Shown: positions 11,274-24,100 of the stretch, piece by piece
How the letters are laid out: each line of letters begins with the position of its first letter
How positions within the stretch are numbered: the first letter of the stretch is position 1
Source of the DNA: Balanoglossus misakiensis
Lineage: Eukaryota; Hemichordata
NCBI GenBank assembly: GCA_040954595.2
Contig: CM082596.2
Span: forward strand, 2,914,001-2,978,000
DNA: 64,000 bases
Direction of reading: 5' to 3'
Notes under the pieces: generated by a model
What the model was told of the DNA's origin: nothing
The model's input: only the letters and a program-made list of their open reading frames with translations
Databases searched by the model: none
Position numbers and translations under genes: made by a program

Positions 11274-14200
11274 CTGAAGAAAAACAACACAAAGGAAATC
11301 GTCACCTTTAACACCCTATTGAAAACCGATAAAAAAACTCACCATGACAAATGTAGTTATGGGACTGTTATCGTGGCAAATAGAAATATCACGCACCATC
11401 GAGAGAAAATAAGACTGGATTATGTCAGCGTTCTGCTTGCCAACATAGCCTGTAGGTGTGTCACGACTACTGGAAGAAAAATAGCCCTTAATTAACCCTG
11501 CCAATGTCAGTCAATGTGTTCTTCTTCACAAAATCAACCTTATAACTTTTATCATACTTTCCCCAAAATTTTTAAAAGTGTTCATTAACAATGATACTGT
11601 GGAAGAAAGGTCTTGTTTCTTCAGGCCGTAACTAACTCACTCACTCGTCATTTACCTTTCGACTGAGATCAATGGTGTCTTGTGAACGAACAACGGCTAG
11701 GCAGTGCTCCAACACTTACAAGCTGAAAGGAGAAACTGTTGTTGGCAGATCCGTATATGCGAGTATACGCCGTTGGAGTATAGAGGATTGTGTTTCCTCG
11801 TCACGCAACGCTATCGCCAATCTCCGGCCTTCGAAATCTGTCGACAGTTACCAACTGCGCCACGCAAGATTGCCAAAGACTGCACAAGGTGACATTGAAC
11901 CCTGCAACGGGTGTGAGGTCGCGCAGCACACCGGTTTTGGCAGCTGCAAAAGTCCCAGGCGCCTGACTCTCGGTGAAGTAACCCCGAGTAACAGCGAAGG
12001 CAGGTTTTATTATTTTGAACGCAAGTCGGCGAGCAGTGGATCGGACCATTTTCGGTAGATGGGGGTGAGGAACCCTGGAATGATACAGATGACAAATCAT
12101 CTGACGACATTAACTCCTAATTGAATACGTTAGTTAATAGGCTTGATTCATCAACACATTGACTTTGATTGCGGATCGAAACCCCGAAGAACGATGAAAG
12201 CCTCTAGCGTGTCCTGATTAAGAAGTTGAACGGGAATCGCTATTTTGGTGCCATTTTAATTAAAACGACAATTTTCTTTAACACTATACATTCGAGGCAG
12301 TTAGACTCTGATTCGGAGTTATAAGCCTAGGTGACAAGAGATTTCCGCAGTTGAAAAACTTACATTTAACAGATGTGGCGAATGGTTTGCGCTCTTTTCT
12401 TTTCTCAATCATGTGATTCACACGGGGGTCAGCCATATAGCACAATCCCTCAAGCGGAAAAACGACATATGTTTTCAAAACGTCCATCTCATGATCAAAG
12501 GTTTTCCGCTTTCCCTGGTCCACGGGTCAGACCATTTGAAACATTCCAACTTTGCGTTGGTGACAAGTCAAGCGTGGCACGTATATAATTAGGTCTGTCG
12601 ACCCGGAGGAGACGTTAGGCAGAAATCATCGAGTAAGTGTTATGTTCTTGAGCGGAGGAACAAGAAACCAAACATACCTATCGAAAATGCAAATGGAGAG
12701 CTCCGACTTGTAACCGAGAATGTCCGCCAGCTTTGTTTGTGTCACTAACCAGTACCATTTTGTGCGCAATTCTACTTTTTGCGTTGTCGACTCTAAATTG
12801 CTAACCAGACATCTTCTATACTAGCCGTTCGTCAGATTTGTTCAAATGTGACGAGGGATGGAAACTTTTAGTTCGAGAGCAATTTTTGCTCTAACGTAAC
12901 GCAAGAATTACCTGTCCGCCCAGAATCTTGTGTGACAGGGTTTTATAATTGTTAAAAATCCGCAGTTTTGTTTGTTTTGGGGCAACTTTTGAATTTATGG
13001 GTCTAAAAGCCCATTCCATAAACTGCAAGTCTAATAGCATTGAGATATGATACGCGCCTTTCATAGTTCAAACAGCTGTAATATTTTCCCACAGTTTCGG
13101 TTCTGGGTAGACCTATTTATGTGATGCAGTTGAATTGTGTGCAAGATGAACATGATGCGAAATCGCTCCGGTGTCCGTACCATTTTATTGCTCAGCAGAG
13201 GGTATTACAACCTGACGTCTTGCTATTAAACTGTGGTAATTTCTTCTTCTTATCTGTCTCACAACAGGCTATAGCCTCATTCCCAACTCCCCATATCAAT
13301 CATTTCACTACTTATAGGCGCCTGAGCTTCCCTGGTCGCTCGGTAAGAGACTCTTCTGATCCTATCCTCTCAGTAACCCAGGTTTCGCTGTAAGTTCTCC
13401 GCATGCTCAGTCCTGTCAGTTCACAAACTGCCCTAGGGAAGTGTCCCGCTTTGCGCACGATACGATTCTCGTGAACCATTTATTCGAATTTTACGACTAA
13501 AGCAATATTTCTAAAGATTCACTTTTGAACACTTTTGTAAATATTTGGGGTACCGATCGTCCTTCCCCCCTCCCCCACTGCTTTGAAGAAACTGTAGCTT
13601 CATTGGTTTGCGTCATCACACACGTTTTCGGCTGATTTATTTCAATGTCATTCCAAACAACCAATTTAGTCGTAGATTGTAATGAGGTTTTCACTGTCAA
13701 AATAAACCGGCTCTTGCAAATCATCACACATCATTCGGCCCGAGGCGAATTGGACAGAGATGTAACACGGTGCCTCTAAACCATTGCAAATCTGTCACTT
13801 ATAATTCCAATCTTCAGCCCCAGGCCATCTTGGAAAAGATGCAACATTCTTTGCTAATTACTTTACTAATAATTTAATTAATTTAACACTTACAAAGATT
13901 AGTCTATAGGTTCCGAATTTGACAGAGAAGTCCAGTGAAATAGAATAGGACCCGTAAAAATGCTGTGTGCGTATGTAGTACACAGTAACTGGCGTTATTT
14001 GAGCCAGTTGTATTTTTATATTTCAACCTTCAATCCGTAGAAGTGGAGTCAGATTACAAACGCTTCTGTCACCGTTTGTCTGTGTGAGAGACACAACCCT
14101 TTTATGACAGTAATACTGTCAGTATGGATATGAGAAACTTAAAAAAGATAACGCTGTGTACAAGCCGCTTGAATCTTGTCCATGGCGTTTTCCACAGCGA

Positions 14201-16779
14201 AGTTATAAAACTGGGATAATATGTCCACATTATTGGCAGAGGTGTTGTCGATATAGGAGGGGTTATGCTGAGTCTTTCTGCCTAAAGAACTTGAAAGTCG
14301 ACAACCACCCGGGGCATAAGGCAGCGGAATCTTGCATTGATCCGTTGAGATCAGGTGTTTCGGAGCTACAGGGCTACGAAAACCTCTTACTCGGGAGTAG
14401 GTCAGGCAAGAGAAGGTCGACAACCCGCAGTGTGTGGTTTGACCGCCGATCCAATTCATCAACGCAAAGACCTTTTAGTGTAACCCGTTGTGAAAAGGTC
14501 GAAGCGCGGGTTATCTCCGTCGTCGAGAGACCCACTAACGGATCCAGTGCCTGTCGGAGTTGGTTTATTCACGTTTCCGTTCTAACAATTTGATTTAGAT
14601 TAAATGCAGCTATCTAGACAAGTTTGGACACAGAAGAGAAAACAGACCATCGTTACGGATGCGCTGTCAATCAACAATGGAGCATTTAACTGCCAAGAGA
14701 AATGCCTCGTTTGAGAGAGTTTATGTGATCACTAGCCTACTTTACACAGTAACACTTCCCTGCTTACCGCTGACTGTGTGCACATATATCTCCTGTGAAC
14801 TGCTCTGGGTATTAGCAGCCAAATATGTCAAATTTGCATTTGGCCCAAGTTCATAGTTAAACGTTGTCATGGAGGAAAATCATCTATGCTCCTCGAAAAG
14901 AGAGAAATCAACCCAAGGCTATGGGGGTCTACAGTTTACTTTTGTGGTAATTTTCAGGATTTTTGGTCGGATGATCTACTGCAGTTTCTTGTTGGACTCT
15001 CTGAAGCATCATACAAAATGGCCAGTATTGAGCTTATCAACACAACCGATATCTGCATGATATAACAGCAAGTATTGCTAGAGTAGAGAATGAATTCATG
15101 TCCGGACTAGAAATCAGCATGTGTGCTGAACGTTACGACACTTTCGCTTGAAATGATGTCATGTAATGAAGTAGGGCATTTCGCTCTTCTGTCGAGGCTA
15201 GCTCAAAGTAGCCTTTCAAAGAACTGTCAAACCCCTTAACGCTGAATGCGCAAAAGGGTTTCTCGTTACACAGCCTATCCTACGTCTTGTTTTCATCCGG
15301 TATTGGGTTCGAACTAAGAGTGTTGGCTTTCTATACCCGGTTTCAGCGCTGGAGTATGTTCTTTGCGGTTGACGTACACAGCTGTGCGCGGATTTTTCAC
15401 GCTCCGCTAACCGACTAATTTGCCTTCAGTTATTTGGAACGGTTTCAATAGCGCATACTTACCAAAGTGTTTAACACAGTTATGTAAAAACAAGTGTTTT
15501 TTTTTCTTTTCCCTTGAGCACCGTCTCACGATTAGTTAGGAACTTATGACTTGCACTCAATTAATGACCTAAAACTCATTCATTCGTCAGAAGTAAGGAA
15601 TTTGTCAAAAGTTAATACCATCGCCCCACAGGGAGTATTTGGAGCAGGTCTAATAGGAATTGGTGTGAAATTCAATTTCCTTAATGACGCGTCTTTTGAC
15701 CAATTGTACGGATCCACCGGTCCTCTTATTAATTAAATGTTACTAATCGTAGATGTAATTTCCTGGGCAATGTATCGTTTGCGTGACTGGCGGAGTAATA
15801 CTGGGATGCAAAGTGGTTAATCCTGAGCTCGAAAGAATGGTCTATTTCCTTGATTGAGAAGACAATCTGACATTTCTTTCTCTCTGTGTTGTCGTTTTAC
15901 ACCCCTATGATGATTTGGACAACCTGTCGTTTCAGACACAATTGTAAAACACACGAACTGCGTATCAAACTTTGGATTCACACAAGAAACTTTTCTCAGG
16001 GTTGCTGATTTTATCTGGCGTAGATTACCTGGGACTAGCGCACCGCATTTATCTGAGGTCATATGCATTACGTCTGTGACCGCATCAGTTTCACATGTGT
16101 ATCGCGCAAAATAAACCTCGTCGTGCCCCCACTGAGAGAATGTGGAAACGTTTCATCCTATCCGAAAATCGATGCATTAGTGTATTTGTGTCCCTAAATC
16201 GAACGGATAAACTACAATCCTCCGCTGAGTTCCTTCGATCTTGATATTATCGTGTACTGGATAACAACAGTTTGAATGCATGTGGACATGCACGTAGTAC
16301 CCATTATAGTCAATTATTAGCAAAATGTAGAATGCTTTGCAAATTGCTTCCCAAATCATCTCATTACATAGTTCTGTTCCAAAGATCAAAATGTTGTTCA
16401 TCGTTGTAGACAAAGCTAGCGCTGCGAACAGAGGAGCATATTTACAGAAAAGGTGGACTTTTCACTAAATTTTCACATTATAAGAGTTGTTTTTGTGCAG
16501 ACGGACGCTCAACGCAGAAACTGCCAACGGTAATTTGCGGACAGACAGTCTATCAAAACGGAATTACATGAACATGTTATTCAATCATACGCAGTTAATG
16601 ACGTTCAACGTACCTTTATCGACAATTGATTCCTTCCAAGGTTATGTGTGCCAAATCGCATCTTTTTCCACCCGACTCACCCGGATGTCTGATATCAGAT
16701 TAGAAATTGCATGTACTGTACTTCAGCTTTCAAGGAATCGCTTGAGAAATCGAGATTATTTTTCGTGTGGATTATTGAA
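11274..16779. other. Gene-poor intergenic region
   Basis: This 5.5-kb stretch contains the presumed 5' intron and non-coding exon of the LRR gene, and otherwise nothing I can name. Several frames of 60-145 codons occur on both strands (for example 11672-12058, 14156-14593 and 14139-14462). None carries a recognisable domain or joins into an exon chain. A tRNA A-box-like phrase TGGCGCAGTTGG occurs on the minus strand near 11865, but no B box follows at the right distance. Confidence 0.4.
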
Positions 16780-17720
16780 ATATAGCTCATGAAAATCATC
16801 AAAAATGCCAATTTTTCGACTTTTAAAATTTTCAAAAATTCGTAACTTTTGATGAAAAATCATGGGTTATAGCTCATGAAATTCATCCAAAATTGACAAT
16901 TTTTCGACTTTGCGAATTTTCAAAATTTCTTCAATTTAAAAACATGCGGTGGAAATTATGGATCGAAATTAGGCTCGGTCTCATTATAGTTAGTTTTAAT
17001 AATACTGACTATAATGAGACCGAGCCATACTTATTTTTTTTTGAATTTTATGAGTTTGATCAACATATAATACTTTTGGGGTCTTGTGCTTCATCAATCT
17101 CCCTGGGCCAGTGGCTAAGGTTTGGACTAATGAGTGAAGGACTGGGGTTCAAAACCTGCCAATGTCTTCTCACTGAGTTTTGATCTTTTTTTTTTACCCC
17201 TTTCACGTAGGGTGTAATGTTTATATACAAGTTCCAAGTTAGCAGTTCTCAACGAACTTTGGTGATTTTGTCATTTTTGGGTATTTTTCATATGTTATAG
17301 CTCATGAAAATCATCCAAAAATGACAATTTTTCGACTTTGCAAATTTTCGGCATTTTTCGAAAAAATCATGGGTTATAGCTCATGAAAATCATCCAAAAT
17401 GGCAATTTTTCGACTTTGAAAATTGTCGAAAATTTGTCACTTTTTCATGGGTTATAGCGCATGAAAATCATCAAAAATGCCACTTTTTCGACTTTGAAAA
17501 TTTTCAAAAATTCGTCACTTTTGATAAAAAATCATGGGTTATAGCTCATTAAAATCATCAAAAAATGAAAATTTTTCGACTTAAATTTTTTTCAAAAATT
17601 CGTCACTTTTGATAAAAAATCACGAGTTATAGCTCATGAAAATCATCAAAAAATGCCGATTTTTCGACTTTGAAAATTTTCAAAAATTCGTCATTTTTGA
17701 TGAAAAATCATGGGTTATAG
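16780..17720. repeat. Satellite left edge: diverged monomers, reverse orientation, interrupted
   Basis: Irregular copies of the satellite occur from about 16780 to 16938 and from about 17280 to 17720. They read as TTATAGCTCATGAAAATCATC followed by TTTTTCGACTTTGAAAATTTTC, which is the reverse orientation relative to the adjacent regular block. They differ from one another in length and sequence, unlike the interior, as expected for old copies at an array edge. About 340 bp of unrelated DNA splits them. Confidence 0.85.
16941..17275. mobile_element. Non-satellite insertion with a long hairpin and tRNA-like segment
   Basis: Between diverged monomers lies an inverted repeat with 23-bp arms (16972-16994 and 17004-17026), a single G-T mismatch and a 9-nt loop. 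It is followed at 17112-17125 by TGGCTAAGGTTTGG, an A-box-like motif. GGTTCAAAACC at 17146-17156 resembles a B box, and a T-run lies at 17186-17195. This suggests a degenerate tRNA-derived SINE head next to a short palindromic element. A/B spacing is shorter than usual and I see no target-site duplication. Confidence 0.35.
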
Positions 17721-19974
17721 TCGAAAAATTGTCATATTTTGATGATTTTCATGGGCTATAACCCATGGTTTTTGATCAGAAATCGATAATTTTTGAAAAT
17801 TTTCAAAGTCGAAAAATTGTCATATTTTGATGATTTTCATGTGCTATAACCTATGCTTATTGATCAGAAATCGATAATTTTTGAAAATTTTCAAAGTCGA
17901 AAAATTGTCATATTTTGATGATTTTCATGGGCTATAACCCATGGTTTTTGATCAGAAATCGATAATTTTTGAAAATTTTCAAAGTCGAAAAATTGTCATT
18001 TCTGGATGATTTTCACGGGCTATAACCCATGGTTTTTGATCAGAAATCGATAATTTTTGAAAATTTTCAAAGTCGAAAAATTGTCATTTCTGGATGATTT
18101 TCATGGGCTATAACCCATGGTTTTTGATCAGAAATCGATAATTTTTGAAAATTTTCAAAGTCGAAAAATTGTCATTTCTGGATGATTTTCATGGGCTATA
18201 ACCCATGGTTTTTGATCAGAAATCGATAATTTTTGAAAATTTTCAAAGTCGAAAAATTGTCATTTCTGGATGATTTTCATGGGCTATTACCCATGGTTTT
18301 TGATCAGAAATCGATAATTTTTGAAAATTTTCAAAGTCGAAAAATTGTCATTTCTGGATGATTTTCATGGGCTATAACCCATGGTTTTTGATCAGAAATC
18401 GATAATTTTTGAAAATTTTCAAAGTCGAAAAATTGTCATTTCTGGATGATTTTCATGGGCTATAACCCATGGTTTTTGATCAGAAATCGATAAATTTTGA
18501 AAATTTTCAAAGTCGAGAAATTGTCATTTCTGGATGATTTTCATGGGCTATAACCCATAGTTTTTGATCAGAAATCGATAAATTTTGAAAATTTTCAAAG
18601 TCGAGAAATTGTCATATTTTGATGATTTTCATGGGCTATAACCCATGGTTTTTGATCAGAAATCGATAATTTTTGAAAATTTTCAAAGTCGAAAAATTGT
18701 CATTTCTGGATGATTTTCACGGGCTATAACCCATGGTTTTTGATCAGAAATCGATAATTTTTGAAAATTTTCAAAGTCGAAAAATTGTCATTTCTGGATG
18801 ATTTTCATGGGCTATAACCCATGGTTTTTGATCAGAAATCGATAATTTTTGAAAATTTTCAAAGTCGAAAAATTGTCATTTCTGGATGATTTTCATGGGC
18901 TATAACCCATGGTTTTTGATCAGAAATCGATAATTTTTGAAAATTTTCAAAGTCGAAAAATTGTCATTTCTGGATGATTTTCATGGGCTATAACCCATGG
19001 TTTTTGATCAGAAATCGATAATTTTTGAAAATTTTCAAAGTCGAAAAATTGTCATTTCTGGATGATTTTCATGGGCTATAACCCATGGTTTTTGATCAGA
19101 AATCGATAAATTTTGAAAATTTTCAAAGTCGAGAAATTGTCATTTCTGGATGATTTTCATGGGCTATAACCCATGGTTTTTGATCAGAAATCGATAATTT
19201 TTGAAAATTTTCAAAGTCGAAAAATTGTCATATTTTGATGATTTTCATGGGCTATAACCCATGGTTTTTGATCAGAAATCGATAATTTTTGAAAATTTTC
19301 AAAGTCGAAAAATTGTCATTTTTTGATGATTTTCATGGGCTATAACCCATGGTTTTTGATCAGAAATCGATAATTTTTGAAAATTTTCAAAGTCGAAAAA
19401 TTGTCATTTTTTGATGATTTTCATGGGCTATAACCCATGGTTTTTGATCAGAAATCGATAATTTTTGAAAATTTTCAAAGTCGAAAAATTGTCATTTCTG
19501 GATGATTTTCATGGGCTATAACCCATGGTTTTTGATCAGAAATCGATAATTTTTGAAAATTTTCAAAGTCGAAAAATTGTCATTTCTGGATGATTTTCAT
19601 GGGCTATAACCCATGGTTTTTGATCAGAAATCGATAATTTTTGAAAATTTTCAAAGTCGAAAAATTGTCATTTCTGGATGATTTTCATGGGCTATAACCC
19701 ATGGTTTTTGATCAGAAATCGATAAATTTTGAAAATTTTCAAAGTCGAGAAATTGTCATTTCTGGATGATTTTCAAGGGCTATAACCCATGGTTTTTGAT
19801 CAGAAATCGATAATTTTTGAAAATTTTCAAAGTCGAAAAATTGTCATTTTTTGATGACTTTCATGGGCTATAACCCATGATTTTTGATCAGAAATCGATA
19901 ATTTTTGAAAATTTTCAAAGTCGAAAAATTGTCATTTCTGGATGATTTTCACGGGCTATAACCCATGGTTTTTC
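17721..19974. repeat. 88-bp satellite block A-left (26 monomers, forward)
   Basis: Twenty-six head-to-tail monomers of exactly 88 bp; the landmark CATGGG moves from 17750 to 19950 in 25 steps of 88. Each monomer holds the hairpin centre CATGGGCTATAACCCATG, a TGATCA, an ATCGAT and a perfect 16-bp palindrome TTTGAAAATTTTCAAA. Most interior copies carry TCATTTCTGGATG, while a minority near both ends and mid-block carry TCATATTTTGATG or TCATTTTTTGATG, so sub-families are interspersed. Confidence 0.97.
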
Positions 19975-21160
19975 AAAAAATCACAATTTTCCGACTTTTT
20001 TAATTTTCAAAATTTGGCCATTTTTCACAAAAATCATGGGTTATAGCCCATGATTTTCATCAAAAAATCACAATTTTCCGACTTTTTTAATTTTCAAAAT
20101 TTGGCCATTTTTCACAAAAATCATGGGTTATAGCCCATGATTTTCATCAAAAAATCACAATTTTCCGACTTTTTTAATTTTCAAAATTTGGCCATTTTTC
20201 ACAAAAATCATGGGTTATAGCCCATGATTTTCATCAAAAAATCACAATTTTCCGACTTTTTTAATTTTCAAAATTTGGCCATTTTTCACAAAAATCATGG
20301 GTTATAGCCCATGATTTTCATCAAAAAATCACAATTTTCCGACTTTTTTAATTTTCAAAATTTGGCCATTTTTCACAAAAATCATGGGTTATAGCCCATG
20401 ATTTTCATCAAAAAATCACAATTTTCCGACTTTTTTAATTTTCAAAATTTGGCCATTTTTCACAAAAATCATGGGTTATAGCCCATGATTTTCATCAAAA
20501 AATCACAATTTTCCGACTTTTTTAATTTTCAAAATTTGGCCATTTTTCACAAAAATCATGGGTTATAGCCCATGATTTCCATCAAAAAATCACAATTTTC
20601 CGACTTTTTTAATTTTCAAAATTTGGCCATTTTTCACAAAAATCATGGGTTATAGCCCATGATTTTCATCAAAAAATCACAATTTTCCGACTTTTTTAAT
20701 TTTCAAAATTTGGCCATTTTTCACAAAAATCATGGGTTATAGCCCATGATTTTCATCAAAAAATCACAATTTTCCGACTTTTTTAATTTTCAAAATTTTG
20801 CCATTTTTCACAAAAATCATGGGTTATAGCCCATGATTTTCATCAAAAAATCACAATTTTCCGACTTTTTTAATTTTCAAAATTTGGCCATTTTTCACAA
20901 AAATCATGGGTTATAGCCCATGATTTTCATCAAAAAATCACAATTTTCCGACTTTTTTAATTTTCAAAATTTGGCCATTTTTCACAAAAATCATGGGTTA
21001 TAGCCCATGATTTTCATCAAAAAATCACAATTTTCCGACTTTTTTAATTTTCAAAATTTGGCCATTTTTCACAAAAATCATGGGTTATAGCCCATGATTT
21101 TCATCAAAAAATCACAATTTTCCGACTTTTTTAATTTTCAAAATTTGGCCATTTTTCATT
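19975..21160. repeat. 87-bp satellite block B, reverse orientation (13 monomers)
   Basis: Thirteen near-identical 87-bp monomers plus a partial one. The landmark CATGGG moves from 20035 to 21079 in 12 steps of 87. They read as the reverse complement of the large block that follows (CATGGGTTATAGCCCATG, TTTGGCCATTTTTCAC). The B monomer is homologous to A but replaces its TGATCA-to-ATCGAT part with a GTGAAAAATGGCC segment, and is one base shorter. Single-base exceptions occur near 20577 and 20797. Confidence 0.97.
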
Positions 21161-21185
21161 GCGAATTTTCAAAATTTCTTCATTT
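21161..21185. repeat. Palindrome centre: inversion junction of the B satellite
   Basis: Reverse B monomers end at about 21160 and forward B monomers begin at about 21186. The 25-base spacer contains a 22-bp segment (21161-21182) identical to 16912-16933 at the diverged left edge of the array. The flanking arms form a palindrome of at least 1.1 kb per side. Confidence 0.8.
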
Positions 21186-24100
21186 ATGATGAAAATCATG
21201 GGCTATAACCCATGATTTTTTTGAAAAATGGCCAAATTTTGAAAATTAAAAAAGTCGGAAAATTGTGATTTTTTGATGAAAATCATGGGCTATAACCCAT
21301 GATTTTTGTGAAAAATGGCCAAATTTTGAAAATTAAAAAAGTCGGAAAATTGTGATTTTTTGATGAAAATCATGGGCTATAACCCATGATTTTTGTGAAA
21401 AATGGCCAAATTTTGAAAATTAAAAAAGTCGGAAAATTGTGATTTTTTGATGAAAATCATGGGCTATAACCCATGATTTTTGTGAAAAATGGCCAAATTT
21501 TGAAAATTAAAAAAGTCGGAAAATTGTGATTTTTTGATGAAAATCATGGGCTATAACCCATGATTTTTGTGAAAAATGGCCAAATTTTGAAAATTAAAAA
21601 AGTCGGAAAATTGTGATTTTTTGATGAAAATCATGGGCTATAACCCATGATTTTTGTGAAAAATGGCCAAATTTTGAAAATTAAAAAAGTCGGAAAATTG
21701 TGATTTTTTGATGAAAATCATGGGCTATAACCCATGATTTTTGTGAAAAATGGCCAAATTTTGAAAATTAAAAAAGTCGGAAAATTGTGATTTTTTGATG
21801 AAAATCATGGGCTATAACCCATGATTTTTGTGAAAAATGGCCAAATTTTGAAAATTAAAAAAGTCGGAAAATTGTGATTTTTTGATGAAAATCATGGGCT
21901 ATAACCCATGATTTTTGTGAAAAATGGCCAAATTTTGAAAATTAAAAAAGTCGGAAAATTGTGATTTTTTGATGAAAATCATGGGCTATAACCCATGATT
22001 TTTGTGAAAAATGGCCAAATTTTGAAAATTAAAAAAGTCGGAAAATTGTGATTTTTTGATGAAAATCATGGGCTATAACCCATGATTTTTGTGAAAAATG
22101 GCCAAATTTTGAAAATTAAAAAAGTCGGAAAATTGTGATTTTTTGATGAAAATCATGGGCTATAACCCATGATTTTTGTGAAAAATGGCCAAATTTTGAA
22201 AATTAAAAAAGTCGGAAAATTGTGATTTTTTGATGAAAATCATGGGCTATAACCCATGATTTTTGTGAAAAATGGCCAAATTTTGAAAATTAAAAAAGTC
22301 GGAAAATTGTGATTTTTTGATGAAAATCGTGGGCTATAACCCATGATTTTTGTGAAAAATGGCCAAATTTTGAAAATTAAAAAAGTCGGAAAATTGTGAT
22401 TTTTTGATGAAAATCGTGGGCTATAACCCATGATTTTTGTGAAAAATGGCCAAATTTTGAAAATTAAAAAAGTCGGAAAATTGTGATTTTTTGATGAAAA
22501 TCGTGGGCTATAACCCATGATTTTTGTGAAAAATGGCCAAATTTTGAAAATTAAAAAAGTCGGAAAATTGTGATTTTTTGATGAAAATCGTGGGCTATAA
22601 CCCATGATTTTTGTGAAAAATGGCCAAATTTTGAAAATTAAAAAAGTCGGAAAATTGTGATTTTTTGATGAAAATCGTGGGCTATAACCCATGATTTTTG
22701 TGAAAAATGGCCAAATTTTGAAAATTAAAAAAGTCGGAAAATTGTGATTTTTTGATGAAAATCGTGGGCTATAACCCATGATTTTTGTGAAAAATGGCCA
22801 AATTTTGAAAATTAAAAAAGTCGGAAAATTGTGATTTTTTGATGAAAATCATGGGCTATAACCCATGATTTTTGTGAAAAATGGCCAAATTTTGAAAATT
22901 AAAAAAGTCGGAAAATTGTGATTTTTTGATGAAAATCATGGGCTATAACCCATGATTTTTGTGAAAAATGGCCAAATTTTGAAAATTAAAAAAGTCGGAA
23001 AATTGTGATTTTTTGATGAAAATCATGGGCTATAACCCATGATTTTTGTGAAAAATGGCCAAATTTTGAAAATTAAAAAAGTCGGAAAATTGTGATTTTT
23101 TGATGAAAATCATGGGCTATAACCCATGATTTTTGTGAAAAATGGCCAAATTTTGAAAATTAAAAAAGTCGGAAAATTGTGATTTTTTGATGAAAATCAT
23201 GGGCTATAACCCATGATTTTTGTGAAAAATGGCCAAATTTTGAAAATTAAAAAAGTCGGAAAATTGTGATTTTTTGATGAAAATCATGGGCTATAACCCA
23301 TGATTTTTGTGAAAAATGGCCAAATTTTGAAAATTAAAAAAGTCGGAAAATTGTGATTTTTTGATGAAAATCATGGGCTATAACCCATGATTTTTGTGAA
23401 AAATGGCCAAATTTTGAAAATTAAAAAAGTCGGAAAATTGTGATTTTTTGATGAAAATCATGGGCTATAACCCATGATTTTTGTGAAAAATGGCCAAATT
23501 TTGAAAATTAAAAAAGTCGGAAAATTGTGATTTTTTGATGAAAATCGTGGGCTATAACCCATGATTTTTGTGAAAAATGGCCAAATTTTGAAAATTAAAA
23601 AAGTCGGAAAATTGTGATTTTTTGATGAAAATCATGGGCTATAACCCATGATTTTTGTGAAAAATGGCCAAATTTTGAAAATTAAAAAAGTCGGAAAATT
23701 GTGATTTTTTGATGAAAATCATGGGCTATAACCCATGATTTTTGTGAAAAATGGCCAAATTTTGAAAATTAAAAAAGTCGGAAAATTGTGATTTTTTGAT
23801 GAAAATCGTGGGCTATAACCCATGATTTTTGTGAAAAATGGCCAAATTTTGAAAATTAAAAAAGTCGGAAAATTGTGATTTTTTGATGAAAATCATGGGC
23901 TATAACCCATGATTTTTGTGAAAAATGGCCAAATTTTGAAAATTAAAAAAGTCGGAAAATTGTGATTTTTTGATGAAAATCATGGGCTATAACCCATGAT
24001 TTTTGTGAAAAATGGCCAAATTTTGAAAATTAAAAAAGTCGGAAAATTGTGATTTTTTGATGAAAATCATGGGCTATAACCCATGATTTTTGTGAAAAAT

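Noticed and set aside
11263-11292. N-terminal extension of the LRR protein (10 more residues)
   Set aside because: A splice acceptor (TTTTTCTTCAG) lies inside the extension, and the signal peptide begins properly at the MMVK start at 11262.
11801-12110. Two overlapping 99-codon minus-strand frames and a tRNA A-box-like TGGCGCAGTTGG
   Set aside because: The frames are not protein-like, and no B box or cloverleaf follows the A-box phrase, so I do not call a tRNA or SINE.
14156-14593. 145-codon plus-strand frame with a 107-codon minus-strand frame opposite
   Set aside because: Neither has a domain or exon context; both-strand openness suggests low stop density rather than coding.
22240-22779. 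A 179-codon minus-strand frame of 29-residue repeats, and shorter ones at 26068, 26851, 28678, 30070, 32332 and 33724
   Set aside because: They exist only because 87 is divisible by three and a single A-to-G variant removes the stop. No start context, splice structure or flanking domain supports a gene.
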